Shown: positions 24,944 through 37,728, counted from the stretch's first letter. The stretch: DNA of 64,000 nucleotides from Odiellus spinosus (GCA_963920705.1 OY987226.1:13270501-13334500), one strand, 5' to 3'. Notes: generated from the sequence alone by a model not told the origin. Made by a program: numbers and translations.

Positions 24944-27136
24944 ATGGCTCCAAATACATGTTACGCGTGCAATCGGAAAGTTACCAATAGTACAAGTAGA
25001 GGTATAGGCACTCACGTAAAGGCTGGCTTTGCTCGTTTTCTTCGTTTTAGTGAAGGGTTATTACCACTTGTAATTAATAGCAAAACAACGAAGATTTGTT
25101 TAAAGTGCTCGGGTCTGTCACGAAAGTTTCAAACGTTCTTAAATGCTAGCAAATCGTCCTTCAGTAGTGATCATGGCTCTTCAACGTCATCGTCTCCACC
25201 ACAAAAACGAAGACAAATGAAGCAAGTATCTAATCCATCAACGTCAACAGTACCTGAGCCATCAACGTCCACAGTACCTGAACCAACAAAGTCCACAGTA
25301 TCTAATCCATCACCGTCACCAATACCTCAGCCATCAACGTCGCAATTACCACGAAAGCGTACGTCATCAAACACTATTGCCATAAAGCACAGTTGTGTTC
25401 GGCCCCTGCCAAAGACTTGCTTCATTTGCGGTGTTAGTACACGAACCAGGGTAAAAGCCGAAGTGAGAACAAGTATATTTGTGGAAAGAGCCATATTTAT
25501 TCATCGGGACAACCGAATGTGCTCCACGCATCTCGTTAACGGAGAGCTTCCCACCGAAATAATTGCTGGAATTCAGGTTTTCGCTAGATCAACCATTATG
25601 ACTGCAACGGACATTGAGCAACTATTACAGGACCTCAGGAAATGTGTTAACGACCTACGGACGCCGAGCTTTGACAACTTCATACAAAGTGATGAAGACT
25701 GTAAAGTAGTAACTTCATTGTCCCTGCACGAGTTCCTAGAGTTGCATTCGACTATTGAGGACATTATTCGTACCATCAGATGCTGTTCGTCGAAGACAGC
25801 TCTAGCAGTATTATTGGTGAAATTACGATTGGGTATCTCCAATAAGGTGTTATCAACTTTATTTCATTTAACTGAAAGATCGGTATCAAACACGGTAAAA
25901 GCGGTTATTATGGCTTTATCGGAGCATTTCGTGCCACATAATTTTGGCCTGCAACACTTATCACGTGACAATCTGATAACAAACCATCAATCTGGAGCAG
26001 CAGTAAAACTCTTTGCTAACAACAAGCCTAATTGTCTTATTACCATTGTAGATGGCACCTATATCAAGGTTGGAAGATTAAAGGGCTATACCGTTCTTCA
26101 CAAATCCTTCTGTGTGCACAAAGGCCAGCATATCCTCTAGCCAATGTTAATGGTAACAACTACGGGTTACATAATAGATATAATCGGACCCTACTTTGCT
26201 AATGGCCGCAATAACGACGCGCGCATTTTAAACCATTCTATCAAAAAGAGAGAAGAACTCCAGTCTTTCTTTCAAGTTGGTGACGTTGTACTGGCAGACC
26301 GCGGTTTTCGAGACTCCAACAGCGTACTGACTGAACTGGGTGTGGATTTACAAATGCCTTCGTTCTTGTCTAAAGGCGAGAAGCAAGTAAACACGCAAGA
26401 AGTTAATCGTTCCCGACAAGTAACGTACCTCAGGTGGCCGGTTGAAGTTAGGAATGGGCATTTGCAGACGGTGTATCGTTTTTTTCAAAACCGTATACCT
26501 GTGCATATGTTACCATTAGTTCCAGAACTTCTTCAAATTGCTGCTGCGCTGTTGAACGCCTACCACCCGGAGTTACATCTTAAAGGTTCCTGGGAAGACT
26601 CCGTCGAAAAAATGCTGGCAGTCTCTACGAAAGAAAATCCTCTTAAGGAAGTAGTCGAGCGCGATAATCTGCTTCGCAAACCGTCTAAATGGCAACGAAT
26701 TGAGGATAGTGAATTTCAAGACTTCCCTGTACTTCGTGAAAGTGATGTACGTGAGGTGGTAATGAGCGACTTTAAAACGAAACGCGCTGAATCTTATGTG
26801 GCGTTGACTATAGAGAAATCCGGCTCTTTCAGCGTCGAAGTGTCCAAAGTTGAACATGACTTAATTCGTATACGCGTGCCTGGTCAATTTTCCACCTCAG
26901 CTGTTCACCAAGCTCTAATTCGTTATGTACCGAACGGGACAGGTGCAAATGCCATTAAAGGCTGGTATTGCAATTGCAAAGGTGGTAGTTTGACGATAGG
27001 TACTTGTGTTCACGTTAGCAGCGTAATCTGGTATCTTGGTTATCGTCGCCATGAAGATCGAGGCAGTTGGTACCAGTCAAAATTGCGTGTAGTGTGTGAA
27101 GATGCCACTGAGCTTGAACTACCAGACATACGTTAA
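24944..27136 (+). pseudogene. DDE_Tnp_4 transposase, full length with one in-frame TAG
   Basis: Cut-and-paste transposase frame of 730 codons, interrupted only by TAG at 26138-26140 (codon 399). The chosen start is ATG 24944 (MAPNTCYAC); the frame is open to an earlier ATG at 24884. Domains in order: Cys pairs C6/C9 and C52/C55 (a ZAD-like zinc module); a Ser/Thr/Pro-rich linker, residues about 75-140; a second CxxC...CxxH module (CFICG, CSTH); a helix-turn-helix of HTH_Tnp_4 type about 284-330 (LRLGISNKVLSTLFHLTERS); and the DDE catalytic domain with Asp370 (VDGTY), Asp452 (ADRGF) and Glu501 (PVEVRNG). A SWIM zinc finger follows (C676, C678, C688, H690; CxCx9CxH). It ends at TAA 27134-27136. 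A Harbinger-type DDE_4 is the alternative, but the HTH/DDE/SWIM layout fits ISL2EU-like elements better. Confidence 0.92.
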
Positions 27137-27776
27137 ACGTAGAAAACCTTAGCGTTAAATGAATAATTTGTCCGTTTTATACAAGTGTGTTTTGTTTAAT
27201 ATGAAATAAAAATTAAAGATACTACTCCAGTATCTTCTAATTGGTATGATTTCTCTATTTATTTTTCGAGTTTCTTATACACCAAAGACTATTCAAGTAA
27301 GCTATATAGTCTTTGCACGGCCCCTGTAAAGCTAGCAAAAGCCTACTGCATGAATGCTTGACAAGTGGAACACTTCTACAGGCGTTTTCGAGGATTTCGA
27401 GGCATAGTAGACCAAAAATATACGAATTTCATTTTGCCGCCAGCACTATACCCGTGGCAGTTACAAAATAATTCTTTCCTAATATTTTCCTAACATAATT
27501 ATGAATCTAAAATAATAACCGTTTAAGATTTTCGTGTGGGGGAAGGCTTTCATATCCGGCACGGAAGTCATAGATTCTTCCTATTCTTTACATTATGGAA
27601 GAAACCTTCCATTCGTTGTAATTCCCAAAATTTACAGTTGTGAGCTCGAATTTTACGTTTAAATTATCCCCCAACTACCCTATTTTAATCATAAAATGCG
27701 TATTTTTCATAAAAGAGACCAAAATTTTTAACATTACGTGTACCCAGACTCTTATGGGGAGTTGCTGTTGTTCTTT
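26047..27776 (+). repeat. right arm of the transposon palindrome
   Basis: Inverse partner of 23097-24778. It comprises the 3' half of the transposase and about 640 bp of 3' flank, ending in GGGGAGTTGCTGTTGTTCTT near 27775. Confidence 0.9.
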
Positions 27777-30700
27777 AAATGAAATGTTACTTTAACTATA
27801 AAACCTTATACACTGAAATGTGAATATTTTACAAAGAAAAGACTACACTAAAGTGTCTCACAATGAAAGTTACAGAATTCCTTGTCCAAGGAATCATTAC
27901 TTGGAAAATACCGAAAATTACTACTTAAAATTATTTTAAAACGAAATACCTTAAACTATTTGATTGAGCACAATATTATTTGCTAATCTTTCATTTTATT
28001 AATGAAATTTAACACTAACGAATACTTTTGAACGTGATAAACGAGAAGATTTGGGTCCTCACTATTATCCATGAAATCCGTTATTTCCAAAATACTACAA
28101 ACAGAATAGTCACCAGACCATTTAGGACCATCCCTATATTTGACCTTTGCCAGGGCAAAACTTTAAATAACAGTTCCAACTGCCAGGAGCTTTTAGTTCT
28201 TCACGAGAATATACTCCCCCTCTAACGACGGCCTGAAACCATACCAGATTTGATGCCCAAATTTAACCCTTGGTTTTAAGCTTACACTTTACGGGCCAAC
28301 ACAAAACAGACACCCTTAAAAATAAACTAGGTTACCAGGTGTCGTAAAATATGGAACACACATTATTCATAATGTAAAATAATTCGGGTACGATCTCGCC
28401 AAAATAAGTCCCTGCTAGACTTTGTTTAGAATTCTTGACACTTCCCCGTAGATGCGATACATACAATATGATAAGGCTTAAAGTCAAAAAATTACGCTAT
28501 GCAAATGATACCAAACTAACCTTCCCTGGTACCGCAATCTCGGAATGATTTCAATGATGGCTATAGCTGAGAAGGCTTTAACTTTACAAGCAGACCAAAT
28601 CACCAAGGAAAATACGGGCATAGGGTGAGAAACGGATAGGCCGAATTGCAAACATGTCACCAAACCGTCACAGTTACTTCCTCGCTCTAGACAACATGAC
28701 GTAGGGAAAATATATATCAAAAACTCTACGCAAAGTTTGAGCGATGAGTTTCCTGTAGTCGCAAACGTATCGTCCATATTCAATCCAAAAATGCAAAACG
28801 TTTAAAGTCCAGGTCCTTTATATTGGGATATTTCACCTTAATTGGGCAGCACGTACAAAGCTACGCTATTCCTTATCTCTATGATTTGTTTACTTAAAGA
28901 GATCGCAGTCCCACAAAAAAAGTAGTATTTTATCGTTTAAATAGGTCTTATCCATCATTAAAAATTTTACAAACGAATATTAAGTTGGAAATCATTTTAT
29001 TCTTACTCCGAAAGTAGGCTTAACAAGCATCCTTGAGAAGTTTGATACCGCGGCGTTAACGATCCGAGTATCAGGTCAACAAAGCTACGTTCATACTACG
29101 CCCACTTTGAAATCGTTTTCAAATCGTTTTTAATTTTCAAATCAACTTTTCAAGACAATAATTAGGAGGTTAAGAAATCTCATAAGAAAAAGATTCAATG
29201 TCGGCTTTCAAGAACACCGGCTATACGTTTGTGGGTGAAACCCGGTATAAGATTAGCCCTGTTTAAGTCTAACAAATGAATGCCTTAAAGACAGAGCTTA
29301 TATTATACTATAATATTAATAATATTCATAGTGATGTATATTTATATCCTGATGATGGTCTAAATAAGCCGAAATTATAGTCTTTGATTTATTTTTATAT
29401 TTTGATTGAACACAATTTTGTTTAATTATTCCTTTAAAAACATGATACGCAAAAAGGTTTTTAACAATTAAGTGACCGAAATGATGAGAGTCAAGCTAAC
29501 TAATTTACATATCTCGGGATCAATCCAAATATCATGTTACACCAATTCATGAAAAGGATAAGCCATAACGCGGGCTATAGCTAGTGAGACGCGTGGTACG
29601 TAGTTCCAATTCAGATCCTAAATCCCCGATAGGCGCCAAAATCGTGATCGGATTCCCTGTAGCTCTTTTCAATTGATCTACGTACATCATATCACGTGAA
29701 GGATATAAAAGGCTAAGCCCATATGCTAGACTTTGCCGCGAAAAGTCGTCAGGATAAATTTACAAAAGAGGGACATAAACCAGGCCCCCCTGATATTTAT
29801 CCATATTATCCGATTTATTATCCAAGTCCTCAGATCAGAATAAGTTTTCAGCGAATACAAAGTTAGGTTTCCAAAATTTATCTCAAAGTAAAATCGTGTT
29901 TTGCGAGCTGTATTCTTGGTCTGATTTTGGTATGAAATTAAACCCTAAACTTTCCCATTCTTCGTAATACTTGGTACAATATGGGATCTCAGTTTACAGA
30001 CAGTAATTCCCCAAAAGCCCCTACGTGGATACAGCACCGTCGTACAACGAAGCGAACGGGTTAGAACACTTCTACAGGCGTTTGGCCTATTTTTCTATAG
30101 ACATTATTGTAAATAGATGAAAACTTAACAGATCTTTTTTAGAAAGGGCCATGTTAGTAATATATATAATAATTAACAATATTAGCACCGCCTACTTAGT
30201 TCCAATTTCGTCTCTCCTCAAGCGAAAGCTCTGACGAGTGACGACAAAACTTTCAGAACCACATACAATCATAATAAGCCTTGTTGTAAACTTGAAGCAT
30301 GATTTACCTGTGATATATTTGATAGTATTTTAATTATATCGTCTATTTTTCGTAACCATATCGAGCAAACGAAGTGTTCACCACATAAAAATATCTTACT
30401 CTTATTATATTGACACTAATTTCTTATATAAAGCATACAGCTATAGTGAGTAAACTTTGTTGGTGCTGACGATTTACGTTGAAATTTTTGTCACAAATAT
30501 TGATTACCGCGGTATCATGATTCTCGTTAAACCTTATCGTGGTGTCGTTCGATATTGGCACGTGTTACAAATAACGCGACGTTATTGTTAAGATTTGGGA
30601 GATATACCTTATAGCAGGTGGTAGAAAAATACATTGTTTATGGAATATAAAACTGATACGTGTCTATCTATCAACAGGTGGATAAATCAAACCCAGAGAA

Positions 30701-31954
30701 TCTCATAAACGGTTTCAATCCAATGACAGTCTAATAAAAAGTTACTATTGAAATGTCTAACTTGGTTTTTATATTTCAATATAAAATTAAACCCGTTCAA
30801 TTGTTTTGAATCTAGGTTTAAATTTAATTTTCATGATAATCATCAAGGTTTCCCCTTTCGTGATCATTTATAATTTTGGATTCACAAATAGCTCACCAAG
30901 AGATTCAATATAAGACAAAGTTCTTAAAAATACGCCAACAAATAAAAAAGTTATTGATTTAAATCCCGTAGATAAATATATCTAAATAAATTTCACTGAT
31001 TTTTTTCAACAGTTTTCTCGCAAAGTTAGAAGTTCTGGCGTTTATATCTTGGTTTTCTTTCTTTGTGAGAGAATTTTCAAAGTTTTGGAAATGGGAGTAA
31101 TTTAATGAATGCGTAATTTATAGATCCCATTGGAATTCTAAGCTAAAAATTGTACCAATCTTAATTTCATTCATTTTTATAATTTAATCGCGCGATAGTT
31201 TTGCGGTGCATGGTCGCGTGGGGGCCCGCAAGGGGAGGGAGCAATCGGGGTAATTTCCCCCATCCCATTGGACAGTATATTTCCACCCCCCTTGGATCAG
31301 ATTACCCCCAAAAAATTATGTTTAAATACGTATTTTGAACAAAGAAGGAATATGTTTTTTTAAAGATGTAGCCCATTCGATTACTTTAACTCCCCCCATT
31401 TAAATAAACCCAAAAATATATAGTTTTAGACCCATAGTCCTAGAATTAATTGATACACGATCCATTTAATTATAATAATTAGTTAACTACTTAAAATACC
31501 GCTCATTTCGTCGAAACTCCAACCTACTTAATTTTATACAGTCGAGATCACGTGGGTTTTCCGATGGATTTGAAAATATATACCTTTATAACTGCACGCG
31601 GAAGCTGCGTGACTAGCTTCCGATTTCAAATCATAAGGGGAAGATATATAGAGAGCAATGGCCATCTCTCTCTGGTACTCCGCTCTTTTCTCGGATCATA
31701 TAATCTCTAGGGAGTTAGAGAGCGTAAACCAAGAAGGGATTCGTTATAATAAGGACCCAACGAACAAAATCTACGGCTCTGGATATAGTGGGGAAAAAGC
31801 CTCGTAAATAAAAATGATTATGCCAAAAGACCGGGGGATGCTACGAATATATCCAAAAAAAAACTTGGCGGCTTCTGTAAAGTGGTGGTATAGTTCAAAA
31901 ATTAAAATAGTGTTCATCTACTTTTCCATATTTTGCCTCGACCTACACTATACC

Positions 31955-32420
31955 CTTTGAACCAAACTTTTCAATTCCTTGACTTTTCCTGGACCTATTT
32001 CTTAATTCCCCGACATTTTTAGGACTTGTTCCTTCTCTTTTCCCTAATAAACTTTCTGTGGAATTTTAGAACTTCCTTACTTTCACAAAAGCTGTTGGCC
32101 CAATTTTCAATCTAACTCCCTGACTTCGGACACGTTCGAGAATTCCCCGACGTTTCTTGGACCTCTTGGCCCAATTTTCGAACTCCCTTACTTTTACAAA
32201 ACACTTTAGGCTCAATTCTCAATCTAACTCCATGACAATTCCTTGAATTTTACCTAACTCAATCTTGGGTCATTTTCCAAACTATCGGACTTTGGCCAAA
32301 ATTTAGAATTCCCCGACTTTTTCCCTAATTTCGATCTTTGTCAAACTTCCGAACTCCCTGACCAAATTTTAAAACTCCATGATCTCCCAACCAATTTTGA
32401 ACTCCTTTTTGAACTAATTT
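31955..32420 (+). repeat. degenerate CCCTGAC/TTTTCAA repeat tract, block 3
   Basis: Repeated phrases such as AATTCCCCGAC, CTTTTCCTGGACC, CCCAATTTTC and AACTCCCTGAC, spaced irregularly at about 30-50 bp. Same polarity as the blocks at 11.2, 13.4 and 51.9 kb. Confidence 0.7.
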
Positions 32421-32892
32421 TTACTTTTCTTTTCGCTATTGGTGCACTGTACCTTTAAATTAAGGGGGTTTTACAAGGGGAAGAAAAAAAAAAAAACAGT
32501 GTTTTAATGAGGAGACATTAGGTTTCTCGAATTTATATACGACAGAGACCCGAGGGAGCTATACTTATCGTCCAAGGATAGAAAATGAATAAAGAGAAGT
32601 TAGGCGAACGAGAGAAAGCGGCAAGAGCCGAATGATAGTGTTTAGTGAAATGTAGAAATATAACCTTTTTCGTCAGTTCTCCTACATTCGCCTCCGCTTC
32701 GGTGGGAACACCGTGTGGGTCAACTAAATTTGGTACATAAAACCTGAGCGCAATGGGTTGATTTGGGACGGAAACATACTGTATAGTCAGAAACGCTGCA
32801 CTAACACGAATCCTCGGTATCTAGGGAGATCATTTTGCATGCAAGTTGTTGGTTTAAGGTATTTTCTTACCAATTTTAGAATACCTTCCCCA

Positions 32893-32918
32893 TTTTTTTT
32901 TTTTTTTTTTTTTTTTTT
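32893..32918. repeat. poly-T tract of about 26 bases
   Basis: Uninterrupted T run. No retroposon body or target duplication could be attached to it. Confidence 0.9.
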
Positions 32919-33117
32919 GATAACCCTAAATTGATACCACCGATTTTATTTTAAGCCTATTAAATGTAGGCTTTTTTCGGTGATGGTTTTAGAGGATCTG
33001 ATTGCGAAGTATATAATGCACGATTTTTCTATTCCAACGTGTTTTGTATTATATATTACATGTTACTAATCAAAAGCAATTTACAGAATTGGTCAGTAGT
33101 TCTTATAGTTCAACCTA

Positions 33118-33253
33118 GGACTAATAACTACTGGAATTACAAAACCTGGCGTTTATACTTTTTTACCAAAACTTGCCATTAGAGGACGCTTATGAAGGCC
33201 AGGTTTTGTTATTCATCTTTATCTATTAAGATAGGCGTCTCTTGTTAGTAGTC
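33118..33253. mobile_element. foldback MITE-like element, family I, copy 2
   Basis: GGACTAATAACTACTGG at the left is inverted against the right end GTTAGTAGTC. CAAAACCTGGCGTTTA pairs with GGCCAGGTTTTGTTATTC. The right half closely matches 891-975 in the apterous intron. Confidence 0.7.
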
Positions 33254-34919
33254 ACGTGTTCATATACTACTGGTTGACATCTTTCATATTTAGTATCGAG
33301 AAAATGCGACAGAAAAAAATGGAAAACACGGTACTTACCGAAGAAGTTAGTAGGTCGGAAATCCTCATCCTTAGTTAGTTTAACGCCTCCATGACAATGT
33401 AAAGAAAATCCACGCAGCTAAAAATACAAAAACTACATAAGTACAAATAACATTCTAAAATACAATTCTCATCTACAAGCGTTTAAGCGGAGAAAAATTC
33501 ACTTCTCACAAACCGACGTAACTAAAGGTGAAATCTCATCAAAATTTGATAATTTAATATCTGTTAATTTAAAGGGAAACTAGGAGCAAAATTTGGATCA
33601 GCCTTTGAATTTATTTTCGGAATTTTTTAGACACGTTTTTGGTGTTTAAATTAATTTGAAAAAAAGTTTATATAAATTCGGGCCAATCATATTATTTCAG
33701 CTTTTAAAAGCGCTTGTAATGTATTAACATTGAAAGTATAGACCGGCCTTTGATGCCTAAGACCTTGTAAATTTGTACAATTATGAAACACTTTGATTGT
33801 TTTACAGATTCATAAAGTTAAAAAATTATAATTTTCTTAATACTAGCCCTTTAAAAATTCCTACGCTGAGCAAAAAAAAATTGCCCACTAACTCGGGAAC
33901 ACCTAGTAAAAATGTAACTTTTGAAAAAGCTATACTGACAAAAAAATATATTATTCATAATGCAAACACTTATGAACTCTTGGGACTTGGGAATGAAGAG
34001 AAAAATAACCCACACTTTAAGGTACTCAAAAAAATCATACACAATTGAGTAAGGCCTCCTTCTTATTGAAAAACTCGCTATTGACTACATTTCCATTATA
34101 AGATAAGATTTTTTTATTGCTGTATCAGAAAATAGGGACTTATTTTTTGACTATAAACCTTTTCATACCGGGTTAGGGTTTATCATAAAAGTAATTGTGA
34201 CAGAAATTCAATTGTACCCTGGAGTGGCGAAATGGGTAGAACATTGGGTTCTCTCTACTTACAGCGGTGCTTAAGAGTTATTTTGATAACACCTATAGGG
34301 ACTGTTATTCGTGAATATTGTAACAATAAGTAAATAGTTTAGCTCCATGGGTTGAGAAGAATTTCGCGAAGGAACTCGTCAAGTAACGCACGTGTGCAAA
34401 AAAAAATTGCGGCCAATGGAATTATTAGATACATAACGGAACGAGTCGGGGGTTTTTCACTTTGAATTGACAATACTCTGGAAACTACAGCTTAGACACG
34501 AAAGTCTTAAGGAAATATAACGTTGGGATAATGCGTGGTAGCGATAGAATGTGGACTAGGTTATACATAAAGCACTCTCTGAATTATTTTGACAGTGGGG
34601 CTCAGTGTTAAAAAATGGATGGTGTTTGGCTTGGCGAGGGGGTCATGTTATTCCCACGAAATCAAGTAATATAAACATTATTTGACCTAATATTCGACTC
34701 AATTCACAAAACGCTATAACATATACACAGAGATAGAGGTCTTTAAGGTCTTAAGAGGGTAAGGTTCTCGAGTTGGTAACAAGTTTATGAAATTCTAAGT
34801 GGTCTTGATAAAATTACGCAAATTACCGAAAGTAATCTTTCCATGGTAATTTTTCAAATGTTAATAAAACACTAATAATTCACAATTTCCGTACGTGCGT
34901 ACCTTCGTAACCTTTCCCA

Positions 34920-34937
34920 GAATGTTCTAGAAGCTTC
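34920..34937. promoter_or_regulatory. canonical heat shock element motif
   Basis: Four perfectly alternating pentamer cores, GAAtgTTCtaGAAgcTTC, match the HSF trimer site consensus. No TATA box or heat-shock gene follows, so a regulatory role is unproven. It is embedded at the start of a TTCTAGAA-rich degenerate tandem. Confidence 0.5.
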
Positions 34938-35040
34938 CAAAAAAGTCTGAAGAGGTCTAGAAAATTCTGGAAAATGCTTGGAAGTTCAAGAAAGGTCTAG
35001 AAAATTCCTAAAAATTCAAGAAAGTTCTAGAAAACTCCCG
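34920..35040. repeat. degenerate tandem rich in TTCTAGAA/AAATTC
   Basis: Short units such as GTCTAGAAAATTC, GTTCAAGAAAG and GTTCTAGAAAAC recur with 10-20 bp spacing, producing many further GAA/TTC half-sites downstream of the motif at 34920. Confidence 0.7.
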
Positions 35041-37286
35041 ATGGTCAGTTTACTCGGTTGGGAGACGAGAACGAGCTTCGAAAATATCCTACATACACAT
35101 TTAGGGTTTAATAACGCCTCAACTACTTGGCGGAACGACACCTATATTATTGCATATCTTTTCAAAGCTCCTCCTCGTGTCCAACCCGAATAAACGGACT
35201 GTGTACGGAAGTAACGATAACGAGCACTTAATTGGCTTCATCGGGGGGTGCTTATTAATCACAAATTCATCGAGGGGTTATACTTTCGTAAAATCTGTTC
35301 ACTGATGATGTAATTGATTACATCCTTTGGTAATGCTAAACCATTACTCAGTTACGTAATAACTTTAACAATTCTTACGACTTGACTACTTGTGCATGGT
35401 AAGACCAATCCAATTCCGAAATAGGCAAAGAACTAAATTAAAGGGACGAACCCAATTAAAACATTACCTACTATTTTTGACATTTTCATTTTGATGTTTC
35501 TTAAGAACGCGTAAACCAAGAGGTATAAAATTTCGAATACGTCGTTTTAAAAGTATGAATCCATACCGATGACCCGAAATAAAATTCACATCCTCTGATT
35601 TAGAAGATTCGATATAGAAAAAGTTTTTTTACTTTCGATTATTGAAAAAAAAAACCCACAATAAAACGGTTCCTTTCACTTTGGTATCTACAAATTGGGA
35701 AGATTCACACGACTCGAATGTATTGACGATTGACCACGCGATTTATAACGATCAAGATAGGCCGCGGTCTCCGATCACAACCGACAAAAGAAATCTCCCC
35801 ACTTACGCAATAATACACAACAGGTACTATTGTGACACGTGACAAAAGGTCATGGGAGGTAAAAAAAAAGATCATGGGAGGGGAAGATAAAATATAATAT
35901 TAATAAATTTTCCCATCATTAAAAAAGCCCAGATAAGGTTCAGTTTTTGATATTATAAAAAATTAGATAATTTTTTTTAATTCTTTGTTCAAGAGGAATT
36001 GGGAATCTATGTGTAGTAAATTTGATGTTACATCCGCTAGAGAAAATATAACTTTATCATCTAAAATTCAACTATCTAAGCCTAAATTTTGTTCAACATT
36101 TTATTTGAATATAAATATTATTAGCCAAACATTAAAATTGTAACAAACTAAATGGGCGCCCAGTGAATGGGCTAAGAAACGATGAGGCTAGAGTCTACTA
36201 AACGAAACAGGCTACATCATCACCTTGCCGTGTATTCAAAGGTTTGGTATTCAAACAGAATACCAAAACATTATTGAAAATGGTGAATAACTTCCAATAT
36301 TATTAAATTAAAGGTACCGCTACTTCGTGGTAGAGAAAAACAGTTCATTAAATAAACGTTTAAGTAAGCCTTTTTTTTTTTTTTTTTTTTCAATCATGAA
36401 GTAGTGTTCTCATAAATTCTACACAGACTCGTGTTCTCAAACGAACCAATGATGGGAAACACTCGCGAATTCGTCCTCGCCTGGAGATTATTATTAAGGA
36501 ATATTATATGTTTTTATTCGCGTAATACCACTGTGGAACTCTTTCCCTAATGTTGTCGGGTCATCCTCTACTAAAGTCTTCAAACAGTTTGTTCAACATT
36601 AATTTTCCTATTAAATTTCAATTAATATAATTTATTTTGTGTGTGTATAATTGTATTTGTCCTGGCAACCCCCCAGAATAGGCTATGGCTTTGTGGTAGC
36701 CCTACAACATTGGTTGTGAAATAAGTATGAAAGAAATCCGACAATAAAAATTCAGAAATTCAAAACAAACAATATTGAAAATTTGAAATGAAAAAACCAA
36801 TCAAAGGTTTAAACAAAATGTTGAAATTTTTCTCACCAAACAGTGATGTCATTATTACACAAGTTGAAATCATTTTTTGAAACGGAGAAATCGATCCCTT
36901 ATTACTTGATTGATTCCTTTCATTTAAAAAATAAAAAAAAAAACTATACCATATCATAATTTACACCTTGCAAACGAACGTTTAAAGCCAACATCATCAA
37001 CTTGGCAACGCCTAGTATAGTATCCATCAAGCTTTGTCATATCTTTCCAGTAGTCATTGGCCTACAATTCCTACATAAACAGCTACTTATCTAAAGAATA
37101 CTAGGTTTAAAAACCTTAGTTTATATCCAAAAAGTTTACTAATCTACTTAAAAATTTATACTAGTTCTAGAGACACGCTACATATCATGATCATCATCGG
37201 ATTATTCAACTTCCGATGAACTTTAATCATTTTGATCAGAATTCTCATCATTTGTGTCTCTTTCCAGTTCAAACATGTAAAGGGCT

Positions 37287-37545
37287 AGGGCCGCATTAAG
37301 GGAGCAGAGGAGGCACCTGCCCCCGTGCGCTAGCCAACAAATGGCGCTCAAGAAATCTGGTGATAAATCCGAGCGAATATTTTACTAAAATATTTAAAAA
37401 ACTTGACGTTATTGAATTTGAAAAACTTTCTGGGCGCGAGGCTATTGAGGGGCGCCGAGTGAAGGCGTGTGATAAATGTTGGATTTTCAAATTAGGGACG
37501 CGTATAATTTTTGCCCCCGGGCGCCCAATCGCTCAATCCGGCCCT
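37287..37545. mobile_element. MITE-like element with GGGCCGGATT ends (family K)
   Basis: The left end AGGGCCGCATTAAGGGAGC and the right end GCTCAATCCGGCCCT are imperfect inverted repeats. The GC-rich subterminal stretches GCACCTGCCCCCG and TTTTGCCCCCGGGCGCCC stand out against the AT-rich centre. Elements ending in CAGGGCCGGATT are widespread in insect genomes. Overlapping open frames on both strands are by-products. Confidence 0.7.
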
Positions 37546-37728
37546 GTATAGGGCTGTATTTCAGCCATTATTGTTTTTAACACCTTTAATATTATATAAT
37601 TTAAGATATATTTAATATTAATAAGATTACCGCGAAACGTTTCCGTTTAAACTTTTACCAGGAACCGCGAATCAAATCGGACTTTTCAGCATTATTTTCT
37701 TTGGCGAGAGTAAATTCAATCGTAAAAG

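Larger units (their letters stand above)
23097..27776. mobile_element. inverted duplication of a DDE_Tnp_4 (ISL2EU/IS4EU-like) DNA transposon
   Basis: Large palindromic structure. Both outer ends carry the same sequence in inverse orientation (AAAGAACAACAGCAACTCCC at 23097 and its complement ending 27776). Arms of about 1.68 and 1.73 kb flank a unique centre of about 1.27 kb. The arms differ by scattered substitutions, a 1 bp and a 45 bp deletion in the left arm, so they are old copies and not an assembly duplicate. The right copy encodes a full-length transposase on +; the left arm holds only its 3' half on -. The copies are head to head. No convincing target duplication was seen at the outer borders (TTTTGC on the left, AAATGA on the right). 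Confidence 0.9.
27777..33117. other. intergenic sequence with repeat fragments, no gene seen
   Basis: Fragments of other families occur: a family J relative (28828-28915), a decayed arm with GTTTAAATAGGTCTTATCC (28930-29035) and a partial family E end, AAGCTACGTTCATAC (29083-29125). Open frames 28028-28225 and antisense 28484-28783 have no supporting features. GC-richer, AG-rich DNA lies at 31200-31260. Confidence 0.5.
33254..37286. other. intergenic sequence, no gene seen
   Basis: The open frame 33797-34048 (Lys/Asn-rich) and its antisense shadow lack motifs. A T20 run is at 36371-36390. The block starting TTAAAGGGAAACTAGGAGC (33567-33640) recurs in diverged form at 42495-42570 (shared phrase CTTTTGAATTTATTTTCCGAA). 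HSE-like sequence is listed separately. Confidence 0.5.

Noticed and set aside
25573-25842. Antisense frame within the transposase
   Set aside because: Shadow of the real frame on +, without domain features.
23097-27776. Possibility that the palindrome is a sequencing or assembly artefact
   Set aside because: The two arms differ by substitutions, a 1 bp deletion, a 45 bp deletion and different stop mutations, so they are not a duplicated read.
34205-34260. A-box-like TGGCGAAATGGG suggesting a tRNA or tRNA-derived SINE
   Set aside because: No B box GGTTCRANNCC at the right distance and no cloverleaf could be drawn.
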